From contig NZ_AP014648.1 in the NCBI RefSeq assembly GCF_000828475.1, positions 1,426,001 to 1,490,000 of the forward strand: DNA of 64,000 nt, given 5' to 3'. This DNA is from Methyloceanibacter caenitepidi (lineage in GTDB: Bacteria > Pseudomonadota > Alphaproteobacteria > Rhizobiales > Methyloligellaceae). Made by a program: the position numbers and the translations under genes. Shown piece after piece: positions 53,539-62,242 of this stretch. Under the pieces are notes generated by a model. The model made no database searches and had not been told where the DNA came from. It saw only the letters and a program-made list of their open reading frames with translations. The first letter of the stretch is position 1. Every line of letters begins with the position of its first letter.

Positions 53539-54360
53539 TCAGCTTTCGATGAGAAAATTGTCGTGAGAGCCCGTGCTGACCTGGGCCAGGTTCTCGGCCT
53601 CGTCCTTGAGCATCACCCCTGACAATCCTCTGCGCCGCGCTTCGGTCATAAGGTAATTCAGCTTGTGCGCCGCATGGGGGTAACTCAGCCCTGCAGGCCG
53701 GACATTGGAGATGCAGTTCCGCGATTCGTCAGTGAGACCGGTCCGCGGGTTCAGCGTCATATAGATACCCATGCTGTCGGGAGAGCTTAGTCCGGGACGC
53801 TCGCCGATCAGAACAACGACCATCTTGGCGCCGAGAAGTTCCGCAACCTCGTCACCGATCGCCACGCGCGCTTCCTTCACGATACAGAGCGGCGCGATAT
53901 GCCAGTCGTCCTTGGGGAGCGACGGCAGCATGGCGTCGAGGAACTTCGCGGCATTCTCTTCGATGGCGAGCGCGGAAAGTCCATCGCCGATCACGAACAC
54001 TACGTCATAGGGCTCTTCGGGGCGAGGCAGGTTCTCGAGCACCCTGGCCGAGGCCTCGTCGAGGCGTCGCCCCAAATCGGGCCGTTGCAGATAGGTCGCC
54101 CTGCTGTCGGCGCGGCTGTTGAGCAGGACCGCGGCAAGCCCGCGCGTCCGAAGGCTTTCCTCCAAGGCCGGAATGTCGAGCGCGTGATGCACCGCATCGC
54201 GCGCGCGCGCATGCGCTAGTTGAAACTCCAAATGCGGCTTGGTCGGAAGGCTGGTGCCCGAATGACCGAGCGCGATGCGCGCCGGAGTGTATTGGCGCAG
54301 CTTGCTCCAAGGATCGTTGGCAACGACGGGGCGTTTGTCGTTAGACACGGGAGACCTCAC
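53539..54360 (-). CDS. eutC: Ethanolamine ammonia-lyase small subunit
   Basis: A 273-residue small subunit of coenzyme B12-dependent ethanolamine ammonia-lyase, which splits ethanolamine to acetaldehyde and ammonia. The N-terminal region TPARIALGHSGTSLPTKP and the B12-contacting VVFVIGDGLSALAI and LIGERPGLSSPDSMG segments are conserved. The GTG start overlaps the eutB stop (GTGA). The subunit works only in complex with EutB. Confidence 0.95.
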   Translation of the reverse strand: MRSPVSNDKRPVVANDPWSKLRQYTPARIALGHSGTSLPTKPHLEFQLAHARARDAVHHALDIPALEESLRTRGLAAVLLNSRADSRATYLQRPDLGRRLDEASARVLENLPRPEEPYDVVFVIGDGLSALAIEENAAKFLDAMLPSLPKDDWHIAPLCIVKEARVAIGDEVAELLGAKMVVVLIGERPGLSSPDSMGIYMTLNPRTGLTDESRNCISNVRPAGLSYPHAAHKLNYLMTEARRRGLSGVMLKDEAENLAQVSTGSHDNFLIES

Positions 54361-55745
54361 TGCAAATGTTCTAGGGCGTGCTGGAACGGCTTCGGCAGAC
54401 TCGTAGACAGACGGATATCGTCATCGGCCGCAAAGATTCCCGTGTCCTTCAGCCAACTTTCGAATTCCGGCGCCGGGCTGAGACCGAGCACTTTTCGCAC
54501 ATAGAGCGCGTCATGGAAGGACGTCGTTTGATAGTTGAGCATGATGTCGTCGGAACCCGGAATGCCCATGATGAAGCTGACCCCGGCGGCGCCGAGCAGC
54601 GTCAGCAGCACGTCCATGTCGTTCTGATCGGCTTCGGCATGGTTGGTGTAGCAGATGTCGCAACCCATCGGCACGCCGAGCAACTTGCCGCAGAAATGGT
54701 CTTCCAGTCCCGCGCGCACGATCTGGCGTCCGTCGAAGAGGTACTCGGGCCCGATGAAGCCGACGACGGTGTTCACGAGCAAAGGCTCGAATTTACGGGC
54801 AACCGCGTAGGCCCGCGCTTCGAGTGTCTGCTGGTCGACCCCGTGATGCGCGTTGGCCGACAAGGCGCTTCCCTGCCCAGTTTCGAAATACATGACGTTG
54901 TCGCCGAGGGTGCCGCGCTGGAGGCCGAGCGCAGCCTCCCGTCCTTCCCGAAGCACGGCGAGGTCCACGCCGAAGCTGCTGTTGGCGGCCTCCGTGCCGG
55001 CAATCGACTGGAACACGAGGTCGAGGGGAGCGCCCCGGTTGATGGCCTCGATGCTCGTCGTCACGTGCGTCAGCACGCAAGACTGGGTCGGGATGTCGTA
55101 CCGCCGGATAATCTCATCGAGCATCTCCACCAGCGTGGTCACGGCGGCAATGCTGTCAGTCGCCGGATTGATGCCGATCACCGCATCGCCACTGCCATAC
55201 ATGAGGCCGTCGACGATACTTGCCGCGATGCCGGTCGGGTCGTCAGTCGGATGGTTGGGTTGGAGGCGGGTCGACAGGCGCCGCTTCAAGCCGATCGTAT
55301 TGCGAAACTTCGTCACCACACGGCACTTCTGAGCGATCAGCACGAGGTCCTGCACACGACAGATCTTCGAAACAGCGGCAACCATTTCCGGTGTGAGGCC
55401 CGGCGCGAGTGCGCTTAGCGACGCTTCGGTCGCCGTGTCGGACAAAAGCCAGTCTCGAAACCCGCCCACCGTGAGATGGGCAACGGGCGCGAAGGCGTGC
55501 GCATCGTGATCGTCGATGATGAGGCGGGTGACCTCATCGCTTTCGTAGGGAACGACGGCATCGGAAAGAAACGTGCTGAGCGGCGTTTCGGCCAGGACCA
55601 TCTGTGCCGCCACGCGCTCTTCGTCGTGGGCGGCGGCGACCCCGGCCAAGTAGTCGCCGGAGCGGGCGGGGCTCGCCTTTGCCAAAAGGTCCTTCAGCGT
55701 GTCGAACGTATAGCGATGGCCGTCGACAGTGTGAGAGTAACGCAT
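54357..55745 (-). CDS. eutB: Ethanolamine ammonia-lyase large subunit
   Basis: A 462-residue catalytic TIM-barrel subunit that holds ethanolamine and the adenosyl group of B12. Motifs include DGLMYGSGDAVIGINPATDS, the NTVVGFIGPEYLFDG segment and CYTNHAEADQND. Length is normal. It lies between the permease gene (37 bases upstream) and eutC (4-base overlap), giving the order permease-eutB-eutC on the - strand. No microcompartment shell genes or eutR are present. Confidence 0.96.
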   Translation of the reverse strand: MRYSHTVDGHRYTFDTLKDLLAKASPARSGDYLAGVAAAHDEERVAAQMVLAETPLSTFLSDAVVPYESDEVTRLIIDDHDAHAFAPVAHLTVGGFRDWLLSDTATEASLSALAPGLTPEMVAAVSKICRVQDLVLIAQKCRVVTKFRNTIGLKRRLSTRLQPNHPTDDPTGIAASIVDGLMYGSGDAVIGINPATDSIAAVTTLVEMLDEIIRRYDIPTQSCVLTHVTTSIEAINRGAPLDLVFQSIAGTEAANSSFGVDLAVLREGREAALGLQRGTLGDNVMYFETGQGSALSANAHHGVDQQTLEARAYAVARKFEPLLVNTVVGFIGPEYLFDGRQIVRAGLEDHFCGKLLGVPMGCDICYTNHAEADQNDMDVLLTLLGAAGVSFIMGIPGSDDIMLNYQTTSFHDALYVRKVLGLSPAPEFESWLKDTGIFAADDDIRLSTSLPKPFQHALEHLQ

Positions 55746-55782
55746 GGTACCGAGCCCCTTCGCCCAACCGCTTTACGACAAC

Positions 55783-57192
55783 TCAGTCTAGCCCTTCCTC
55801 GCCCGGAGCATGCGCCACCAGGTGATGACGGCTGTAGATGGCGAAGTAGGCCACGAAAATGGCGTAAACGACCGCCGCGCCTATGAGCACCCGCGGGTCG
55901 ACAAGGAACCCGGCCACCACGGCGGCGCAGGCAAGCACCAAGGCGACGCCCGAGGTGAGTATACCACCCGGCGTTTTGTACTCGCGCTTGAGATGCGGCT
56001 CCCTGATGCGAAGTGCGATATGCGAGGCCATCATCATCACATAGGAGACGGTCGCCCCGAACACGGCGACCAGGATCAACAGGTCCCCTTGTCCCGTAAG
56101 CGACAGAAGGAAGCCGATGATGCCGGGCACAATCAACGCCACGTAGGGTGTCTTCCGCTCGCTTGTGAGCGACAGGAAGCGCGGCAGATAGCCAGCGCGC
56201 GACATGGCAAAGGTCAGCCGCGAATAGCCGAAGATGATGGAGAAGAAGCTGGCCACAAGTCCGGCGAGGCCGACAAAGTTCACGAACCGGCTCACCAGCG
56301 TCGGCCCGTTATAGACGTTGGGCGACTCGAGCGCGGCGACCAGCGGGTTGCCGGAATCCTGCAACGCCGCCGAGCCTGCGCCACCGGGCCCAAGCACCAG
56401 GATCAACGCCGCGAAGAGAAGCAGCACGGCCATGCCGCCGATCAATCCTCGCGGCAGATCCCGCTTCGGATCTTGCGTCTCCTCCGCGGCGAGAGGCACG
56501 CCCTCGATCGCCAGGAAGAACCACATCGCGTACGGGATCGCCGCCCAGATCCCGAGATAGCCGAAGGGTAGGAAGCTGCTGGCCCCGGCCGCGTCGGTCG
56601 CGGCGATGTCGAACAGCTTGTCGGCACTGAAATAGGGAACCATGGCGACGCAGAACGCGATCAGCGCCACCACGGCGACCGCGGTGATGATGAAGATGAG
56701 ACGCAGCGCTTCGCCCGCGCCATAGACATGGATGCCGAGAAAGACCGCGTAGAAAGCGAGATAAACCGGCCAGCCGTCGATGCCGAATAGTGAGCCGCAA
56801 TAGGCGCCGATGAACACGGCGATCGCGGCCGGCGCGATGGCATATTCCATCAGGATGGCGACGCCGCAGAGAAAGCCGCCCCACGGGCCGAAGGCCCGCC
56901 GGGCAAATCCGTAGCCGCCGCCGGCAGTTGGAGCGATGGTCGAGAGCTCGGCGAGGGAGAAGCACATACAGGTGTACATCGTCGCCATGAGCAATGTTGC
57001 GACGAAGAGCCCGCCCCAGCCGCCTTGCGCGAGGCCGAAGTTCCAGCCCGCGAAGTCCCCGGAGATGACGTAGGCGACGCCGAGGCCGACGAGCAGCATC
57101 CACCCCGCTACGCCACGCTTCAACTGTCGATGTTCGAAGTACCCTTTGCCAACCTTTTCGTACTCGACTCCACTCGAATGAGGCGTTTCCAT
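55783..57192 (-). CDS. eat: Ethanolamine permease (APC family)
   Basis: A 469-residue transporter with 12 membrane helices, of the amino acid-polyamine-organocation family. It starts with the family-typical soluble stretch and GVAGWMLLVGLGVAYVISGD, and has AEETQDPKRDLPRGLIGG after helix 6. It fits the ethanolamine permease group, and its position directly upstream of eutB supports that. A GGGGGAG site precedes the ATG. It would supply ethanolamine to EutBC. Confidence 0.92.
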   Translation of the reverse strand: METPHSSGVEYEKVGKGYFEHRQLKRGVAGWMLLVGLGVAYVISGDFAGWNFGLAQGGWGGLFVATLLMATMYTCMCFSLAELSTIAPTAGGGYGFARRAFGPWGGFLCGVAILMEYAIAPAAIAVFIGAYCGSLFGIDGWPVYLAFYAVFLGIHVYGAGEALRLIFIITAVAVVALIAFCVAMVPYFSADKLFDIAATDAAGASSFLPFGYLGIWAAIPYAMWFFLAIEGVPLAAEETQDPKRDLPRGLIGGMAVLLLFAALILVLGPGGAGSAALQDSGNPLVAALESPNVYNGPTLVSRFVNFVGLAGLVASFFSIIFGYSRLTFAMSRAGYLPRFLSLTSERKTPYVALIVPGIIGFLLSLTGQGDLLILVAVFGATVSYVMMMASHIALRIREPHLKREYKTPGGILTSGVALVLACAAVVAGFLVDPRVLIGAAVVYAIFVAYFAIYSRHHLVAHAPGEEGLD

Positions 57193-57378
57193 TGGTCACT
57201 CCCCCTGGGTAGCCGTGGCTGATCGCCGGCAATTGAGAATAGTCCTCCCGCGCCATCCCTCAAATAGCTATCTGCGCAGTCTGCACCGCCATTTGCGCGG
57301 CCGGCCCATCGGCCATACGCACGGAGAGGGCGTAGGCCGACGCCCGATCGTGTCGCGAGGAAGCCGTGGCCCCAGGAA

Positions 57379-58143
57379 CTAGATGAACGGGCGCACCGGC
57401 AGCGATGCCAGCTCGGCATTCGCCACCCGGGCGAGACCCTCGAGATCCTTGATATGAAGTTTCGGCGGGTGCCAGTCGATCAGGTTCTCGCTCGTGAGCT
57501 TCTTGATGGTCTTGTTGGTGTGCACGTGCGAGAGGCCGAGCGCATCGGCCAATTGTTGCTGCGTGAACGGAACATCGACACGGCGCCCGCGCGCCATGCC
57601 GAGCTGCTGAATGCGCAGGAAGACGTTCAGGAGAACCGAGGCGACCCGCTCGATCGCCGTCCGCCGCCCCACGGTCAGCAGGTTCTCGTCGAGCATGAAC
57701 TGCTCGCGCGCCGCAAGCCAGGTCAGGTCGAATCCGAGATCGGGGTAATGCTCGTAGAGGTGCCAGACCTTCTCGCGCGGAAACACGCACAGGACGACGT
57801 CCGTCAATGCCTCGACGGAATGATCCATCTCGCCGAACATAGACGATTGAAGGCCGAAAAAGTCGCCGGGAAGTCCGAAGTTCAAGATCTGGCGCCGCCC
57901 GTCATCGAGCAGCTTGTAGCGGAACACCCACCCGGACAGTATCGTGTACAGGTGCGCGCTGTTGTTGCCCTCCAGGAAGATGGTCGTGCCGGCATCGGCG
58001 ACCAATTCTCCGCTCTTGAAGGTCTGAACGAAGTCCAGCTCCTTTTCAGTGAACGCGCGAAAGGCTTCGTTGCCCCGGAGAGGGCAGTGCTTGCATTTGA
58101 TCTGCTCTGTATTGGGGGAGCGGCCCGGCGGTGTGAGTGTCAT
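57379..58143 (-). CDS. Crp/Fnr-family transcription regulator
   Basis: A 254-residue regulator with a cyclic-nucleotide-binding-like domain (about 30-150) and a C-terminal Crp-type helix-turn-helix (FTQQQLADALGLSHVHTNKTIKKL read in two helices). The N terminus has Cys17-x2-Cys20 (CKHCPLRG), a pattern common in rhizobial Crp/Fnr relatives; it lacks the full four-cysteine set of FNR. It lies 186 bases upstream of the ethanolamine permease on the same strand and could regulate it. The ATG at 58143 is preferred to the long upstream extension. Confidence 0.87.
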   Translation of the reverse strand: MTLTPPGRSPNTEQIKCKHCPLRGNEAFRAFTEKELDFVQTFKSGELVADAGTTIFLEGNNSAHLYTILSGWVFRYKLLDDGRRQILNFGLPGDFFGLQSSMFGEMDHSVEALTDVVLCVFPREKVWHLYEHYPDLGFDLTWLAAREQFMLDENLLTVGRRTAIERVASVLLNVFLRIQQLGMARGRRVDVPFTQQQLADALGLSHVHTNKTIKKLTSENLIDWHPPKLHIKDLEGLARVANAELASLPVRPFI

Positions 58144-58330
58144 GGCCCGAGTCTCAAAGCGAACGGCGCGCGGGAGTTTAGTCGACCGGGAGCGATAGGT
58201 CACTGAAACAAATATGGCCCCAAAGGCCACCCGTTTGGAGCTTCTTGCATGTCGGCTCCATGTTTGTTGTAGCGCCGCGGCTCTGCTGCGCCTTCATGTG
58301 GCCGGCGCACGTCCGGCAGGCGGGACGTTG

Positions 58331-58597
58331 CTAGGCCTTCGAGGAACTGCCGGCCGCCGCTGCACAGGACCTCAGCGTGTCGGTCAACCTGTCGGGGACC
58401 GGTTCATCCAAGATGTTCTGTCCGAGGCCGCGTATCATTTGATTGGTCAGCCACAGCGCAGCCACCTTGCGTCTCAGGCCGGGATCCGCTGCGACATGGG
58501 CGGCAAACGCTGCGGCCTCGCGCGCCGAAAGCCTGCCGTCCAGGAAAGCGTGGATATTGTCGTCAGAGGGCGTCAGCAACGGTCTTACTTCGTTCAT
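58331..58597 (-). CDS. Anti-sigma factor of the adjacent ECF sigma factor
   Basis: An 88-residue soluble protein with the anti-sigma pattern DDNIHAFLDGRLSAREAAAFAAHVAADPGLRRKV in two segments, ending in LDEPVPDRLTDTLRS, as in small anti-sigma factors that lack a membrane anchor. The zinc-binding HxxxCxxC motif is absent. It overlaps the sigma gene by 35 bases, so synthesis of the two is coupled, as expected for a binding pair. The C-terminal EPVPDRL also recalls NepR, so a NepR-like role is an alternative. Confidence 0.78.
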   Translation of the reverse strand: MNEVRPLLTPSDDNIHAFLDGRLSAREAAAFAAHVAADPGLRRKVAALWLTNQMIRGLGQNILDEPVPDRLTDTLRSCAAAAGSSSKA

Positions 58598-59105
58598 AGG
58601 GGCGCGGTACGCCGTAGTCCATGAGCGCGCTCAAGCTGCCGCGGGCGCGCGATAGTCGCGATTTGATCGTTCCCATCGTCACGCCGAGAACTTCGGCAGT
58701 CTGCTCGTAGGTCATCCCTTCGATGACGATGAGGCTCAAAATCTCGCGGTGGTCTGGGCTCAGGGACATAAACGCCCGTTCGAGCTCCGAGAGCATCAAA
58801 CTGTCCTCTTGTTGCGCTGGAAGCTCCCGTGGCGCGGCCGTTCCCAGCTCCTTGAGCGACAGGCGCTCCCGCTTGGCTCTGCGACATTCGTTGAAGAACA
58901 CATTTCTAAGGATGACGATCAGCCAGCCTTGAAGGTTTGTGCCCGGCTCGAAAGAGTCGATCCGCGCGATCGCTCGGGCAAGACATTCCTGCACGAGGTC
59001 GTCTGCCAGTTCGACATCGCGCGCCAGAAAGCGCGCGTAGCGCCGTAACATCGGAATTTCCGACTCGACCTGCGAAACCGTCTCAGTTTGTGTGCTTTCC
59101 GGCAT
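58563..59105 (-). CDS. ECF-type RNA polymerase sigma factor (EcfG-like)
   Basis: A 180-residue ECF sigma factor with region 2 (RYARFLARDVELADDLVQEC, then SFEPGTNLQGWLIVILRN) and region 4 (LSPDHREILSLIVIEGMTYEQTAEVLGVTMGTIKSRL read in two helices). It would direct RNA polymerase to stress genes. An exact GGAAC-N16-TGTT site lies on the - strand upstream at 59249-59273, matching sites before three neighbouring transcripts, so the gene probably activates itself. The motif resembles the EcfG general stress promoter (GGAAC-N16/17-CGTT). No phyR or typical nepR is in the window. The ATG at 59105 is chosen; the open frame reaches 59318 without support. Confidence 0.88.
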   Translation of the reverse strand: MPESTQTETVSQVESEIPMLRRYARFLARDVELADDLVQECLARAIARIDSFEPGTNLQGWLIVILRNVFFNECRRAKRERLSLKELGTAAPRELPAQQEDSLMLSELERAFMSLSPDHREILSLIVIEGMTYEQTAEVLGVTMGTIKSRLSRARGSLSALMDYGVPRPYERSKTVADAL

Positions 59106-59248
59106 CGTTGCTTTTCCTAACCGCCACGAGTGGCTCCACGACCGGACAAAGCCGATCGGTGGACTGCAGCACGAGCGCGGTCCCTCAAAGCGCCGATGCG
59201 CATGAGCAAAGTGGTTTCCAAGAGCGAGTGCGCATTGCATGAGGGGGC

Positions 59249-59273
59249 AACACCCGCACTCCATGTTCGTTCC
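59249..59273 (-). promoter_or_regulatory. GGAAC-N16-TGTT promoter of the sigma gene
   Basis: Read on the - strand: GGAAC, 16 bases, TGTT. The -10 end lies about 143 bases before the sigma ATG. The same spacing and bases occur at 59516, 61182 and 62487. Confidence 0.7.
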
Positions 59274-59515
59274 CCCGGCAAGAACAAAGAAGTTCGCCGA
59301 GGTTTCGCTCGGAGTCATAGCAAGCCGGTGCGGGATCCGAATTAAGCTATGCTAATTGCACCGCGAATTTGATTGGTTGGACCGATCACGGAAAAAGGGA
59401 TGCGAAAGTGTCCTGAACGCCGGCGCAGGTCGTGAACAAGGCGCCGCTTTGCGCATCGGGTCGGCTTGACTTCATTGCCCCGACGGATGCTAGCCGACGC
59501 CCAATGCAGGCCTGA

Positions 59516-59540
59516 GGAACAAAGCCGGCCGTCTCGTGTT
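59516..59540 (+). promoter_or_regulatory. GGAAC-N16-TGTT promoter of the small membrane protein genes
   Basis: GGAAC at 59516-59520 and TGTT at 59537-59540, 35 bases before the ATG at 59576. It probably drives that gene and the DUF3309 gene together. Confidence 0.7.
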
Positions 59541-59575
59541 GCCCGTCGAAGCATCAGGAAAGGCGGAAGGGCAAC

Positions 59576-59650
59576 ATGCACAACATTTTCTACCTCATCG
59601 GGGTCATCGTGGTCGTGGGCTTCATCCTGTCGTTCCTCGGCGTTCTCTAG
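59576..59650 (+). CDS. 24-residue membrane peptide
   Basis: A 24-residue protein, MHNIFYLIGVIVVVGFILSF plus four residues, which is a single membrane helix with almost no soluble part. AAGGCGGAAGGG provides a ribosome site. Peptides of this look are common in rhizobial genomes and are often stress-induced; the function is unknown. It lies 35 bases after a sigma-type promoter and 72 bases before the DUF3309 gene. Confidence 0.75.
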   Translation: MHNIFYLIGVIVVVGFILSFLGVL

Positions 59651-59722
59651 GACGAAGCCTTCACGCTTCGGACGGTTCCAACTAGGCGCCCGCCCACCCA
59701 AACAATTTAGGAGAACTACGAC

Positions 59723-59881
59723 ATGAGCCTTGGGACAATTCTCGTCATTATCCTGATCCTCGCCCTGATCGGCGTGATCCCCAATTGGGGCTATAGCCGC
59801 GGATGGGGTTACGGTCCGTCGGGGATCGTGGGTCTCATTCTCGTCATTGTACTGATTTTGGCGTTGCTCGGACGGATCTGA
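59723..59881 (+). CDS. DUF3309 small membrane protein
   Basis: A 52-residue protein with two hydrophobic helices (LGTILVIILILALIGVIPNW and GIVGLILVIVLILALLGRI) joined by a Tyr/Gly/Trp-rich loop (GYSRGWGYGPS). This is the DUF3309 plan, which is frequent in stress regulons of alphaproteobacteria. GGAGAA precedes the ATG. It is probably cotranscribed with the upstream 24-residue peptide. Confidence 0.85.
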   Translation: MSLGTILVIILILALIGVIPNWGYSRGWGYGPSGIVGLILVIVLILALLGRI

Positions 59882-59915
59882 CGCTTCCTAACGGGACGTC
59901 CCTTGCCGCACGTCC

Positions 59916-61046
59916 TTAGTGCCAGGCTTTGCCGACCGTGTCCGCCATGACGGCGCCACGCGCTCCGAGCGGTTGCTCGGGGCGCACGGTCGTGTCTTCC
60001 GCCGTCTGATGCTCGAGCTCGGCGTTCAGTTCCGCACCGAACAGGACGATGATGACTGAAACCCAAAGCCACATCATCAACCCGATGACCGCCCCAAGCG
60101 AGCCGTAGGTCGCGTTGTAGTTCGCGAAATTGGAGAGATACCAGGAGAACAGGCTGGACGCCGCGAGCCAGCATAAGGCCGCGAACACGCTCCCGATACT
60201 GAGCCACTGCCATTGCGCCGCAGTTCGGCTGGGGCCGTAGCGGTACAACAGCGCCAGCCACAGCAGCACGACGATCAGCAGCGCGGGCCAGCGAAGAAGC
60301 GAGATGATCCGCTCGTTGACGGTTTCGAGCCCCAGCCACGGCAACAGGATCGGGGTGACGACCACCGCCGCCAAGGCCAAGAACACGAAGACGAGACTTC
60401 CGATCGTGAAGGCGAACGAGACCAGCGTCAGCTTCACGAAGCTGCGCTTCTCGCGCTCGTCGTAGACAACGTTCAAGGAATCGATGATCGCCTTCATGCC
60501 GCCGTTGGTGCTCCAAAGCGCGAAGGCGAGTCCGATCAAGAAGCCTAAACCCAGCGACCCGGACCGCGCTTCCGACACGCGCGTGACCTGGTCGCGAATG
60601 ATTGCGACGACGTCGTTGGGCACAACCCCTGCCAAAACGGAAAGCTGCGCGTTGATCTCGGCGGGATCGGATACGAGCCCGTATAACGAAACCAACGCCG
60701 TCAGGGCAGGGAACAGCGCGAGCAGCATGTAGAAGACGACGCCCGCGGCCACGGCAAGCAGGCGGTCCTTCTGGAGTTGATTGTAGATGCGCCACAGCAC
60801 GTCCATCCAGCCCGTGCCGGTGATGCCAGTCGGGGACGAGGCTGCGCGTCCGCGGCCGGGCTCGCTCTTCCGGCTTTCATGAACACGGTGGGGTTCCTGG
60901 GAGGGCCGCAGCTCGCTGTCGTTCAATGTTGCTCCCGACGCGTCCGTGCCCCGGTCCCGCCGGGAACCGTCTAGTCGGAATGCGAGGGCAAAAAGCCCCG
61001 CGAGCAGAACGATGTCAGTCAATAGTGAGTTGCGGCTGTTACTCAT
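59916..61046 (-). CDS. YihY/BrkB-family inner membrane protein
   Basis: A 376-residue membrane protein of the YihY family, with about six helices, formerly linked to RNase BN. The conserved entry AVAAGVVFYMLLALFPALTALVSLYGL (two adjoining parts), the NGGMKAIIDSLNVVYDE region and GLMMWLWVSVIIVLFGAELNAELEHQ (also in two parts) are all present. An N-terminal 80-residue extension includes one hydrophobic segment (LLTDIVLLAGLFALAFRL) and a polar linker. The function of the family is not settled. It converges with the DUF3309 gene. Confidence 0.88.
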   Translation of the reverse strand: MSNSRNSLLTDIVLLAGLFALAFRLDGSRRDRGTDASGATLNDSELRPSQEPHRVHESRKSEPGRGRAASSPTGITGTGWMDVLWRIYNQLQKDRLLAVAAGVVFYMLLALFPALTALVSLYGLVSDPAEINAQLSVLAGVVPNDVVAIIRDQVTRVSEARSGSLGLGFLIGLAFALWSTNGGMKAIIDSLNVVYDEREKRSFVKLTLVSFAFTIGSLVFVFLALAAVVVTPILLPWLGLETVNERIISLLRWPALLIVVLLWLALLYRYGPSRTAAQWQWLSIGSVFAALCWLAASSLFSWYLSNFANYNATYGSLGAVIGLMMWLWVSVIIVLFGAELNAELEHQTAEDTTVRPEQPLGARGAVMADTVGKAWH

Positions 61047-61181
61047 GGTTCGAGATTTTCCGGCATGGTCCCCGTCGTTTCAATTGCCGCCGACGGTCCT
61101 GGAACTTCGCGCCGGCGCGCTCGGACGCATCGTAAGGGTGCGCCCCCGGGGCGCCCATCGATCGCACATCTCATCGAGCAG

Positions 61182-61206
61182 GGAACAATGAGCGCAAGCT
61201 GGTGTT
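61182..61206 (+). promoter_or_regulatory. GGAAC-N16-TGTT promoter of the DUF883/holin-like genes
   Basis: GGAAC at 61182-61186 and TGTT at 61203-61206, 30 bases before the ATG at 61237. It matches the other three sigma-type sites exactly. Confidence 0.7.
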
Positions 61207-61236
61207 CCCAAGCCATTCATGACCAGGGGAGATACA

Positions 61237-61515
61237 ATGTCTACAGGAAGAGGCGACCAAAGTCGAAACGACGCCACTGCCATGGCGCGCGAGCATTTCG
61301 ACAAGCTTGTCGACGAAGTCGGCAAGATGCAGTCCGAGTTGAGCGCCATGGGCGCGAAGGTCAGCAAGCTCGCAAGCGAAAGCTTGAGCCACGCTCGGGC
61401 GGGCGCTGCGGAAGGCGTGCACGAAGCCGAAGAGGCTGTACGGCGCAACCCACTGGCTGCCCTCGCGATTGCCGTGGGGCTCGGGCTGCTGCTCGGCGCC
61501 TTCATGCGGCGATAA
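61237..61515 (+). CDS. DUF883/ElaB-YqjD-type membrane-anchored protein
   Basis: A 92-residue protein with a helical, charged N-terminal part (FDKLVDEVGKMQSELSAMGA) and a C-terminal membrane anchor preceded by the motif VRRNPLAALAIAVGLGLLLG. In E. coli, relatives bind ribosomes at the inner membrane in stationary phase. GGGGAGA precedes the ATG. It is followed 12 bases later by the holin-like gene, and both lie behind a sigma-type promoter. Confidence 0.88.
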   Translation: MSTGRGDQSRNDATAMAREHFDKLVDEVGKMQSELSAMGAKVSKLASESLSHARAGAAEGVHEAEEAVRRNPLAALAIAVGLGLLLGAFMRR

Positions 61516-61527
61516 GAGCCGCGCACG

Positions 61528-61929
61528 ATGGTTCTTACGCTGATTTCCCAAGCCAAGCAGCGCATCGAGCAGTCGGTCAGCGCGCTTGTTCACAAGGCCA
61601 TCGTCATCTCGGTTGCGATCGTCTGCCTTCTGTTCGCCGCCGCTTTCGGTCTCGTGGCCGCCTACTATGCGCTTGTCGAATCCATGGGCTTCCGCCCCAT
61701 CGAGGCCGCAGGCATCATTGCGGGATGTCTGTTGGGGTTGGCTGTCGCCGTTCTCGCGATACTGCCGTTGGCAGTGCGCTCAAAACCTCGCGCGGCATCT
61801 GCCGTTGCGGCGCCTGCGGAGGTTTTGGCGCTCGCGGACAAGGGGCTTGCCAGCGCCACGCAACGCGTCGGAGCCCTTCCGTTGGTAGTGATCGCCTTCG
61901 TGTCGGGCTTCCTGGTGACCAGACGGTAG
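61528..61929 (+). CDS. Holin-superfamily III-like membrane protein (YqjE type)
   Basis: A 133-residue protein with two membrane helices (about 25-50 and 60-85) and a third hydrophobic tail segment (LPLVVIAFVSGFLVTRR). It fits the phage-holin-3_6/YqjE group, which accompanies DUF883 genes in many proteobacteria. There is no phage context here; the name describes the fold only. It is cotranscribed with the DUF883 gene. Confidence 0.82.
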   Translation: MVLTLISQAKQRIEQSVSALVHKAIVISVAIVCLLFAAAFGLVAAYYALVESMGFRPIEAAGIIAGCLLGLAVAVLAILPLAVRSKPRAASAVAAPAEVLALADKGLASATQRVGALPLVVIAFVSGFLVTRR

Positions 61930-61954
61930 CGCGTGGCCGAGTGAGACAGCAGGC

Positions 61955-62161
61955 ATGGAAAAACTCACCGATCGCGAGTTGCGCAGCGCTCTTTTCAAGG
62001 CCGATCTGAGTGCGAGGAAGCGGTCCTACGCCAGAGAGCTTCTGCGGCGGCGCTACGACTCGAAAGGCAAGCATGCATGGCGAAAACTCTGGGTCGGGAC
62101 GCTCTATTGGCTGGGCTCGTGCCGCGCCGCGCTTTCCCGACGGCTTTCAGGCGCGCGATGA
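61955..62161 (+). CDS. Small basic protein of unknown function
   Basis: A 68-residue very basic protein (ELRSALFKADLSARKRSYAR) with no membrane segment of full length and no motif that I know. It follows the holin-like gene by 25 bases on the same strand and precedes a terminator, which supports its being the last gene of the transcript. The ribosome site is weak. Confidence 0.55.
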   Translation: MEKLTDRELRSALFKADLSARKRSYARELLRRRYDSKGKHAWRKLWVGTLYWLGSCRAALSRRLSGAR

Positions 62162-62187
62162 AACCTCAACCGGCCGTACCAACAAAG

Positions 62188-62216
62188 AAGGGGCAGCCCG
62201 TTGGGGCCGCCCCTTT
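62188..62216 (+). terminator. Terminator of the DUF883 transcript
   Basis: AAGGGGC (62188-62194) pairs with GCCCCTT (62209-62215). The inner bases may extend the stem. There is a short T-run. Confidence 0.6.
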
Positions 62217-62242
62217 GGATAGGAGGGGGGACGTGAGCGATG

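Larger units (their letters stand above)
59106..59575. other. Divergent promoter region of the sigma regulon
   Basis: No gene is seen. It holds two oppositely oriented sigma sites: 59249-59273 reading toward the sigma gene and 59516-59540 reading toward the small membrane protein genes. Confidence 0.7.

Noticed and set aside
61528..61929. Holin-like gene as a sign of prophage
   Set aside because: It belongs to the YqjE-type stress operon with a DUF883 gene and a sigma-type promoter; no phage genes are near.
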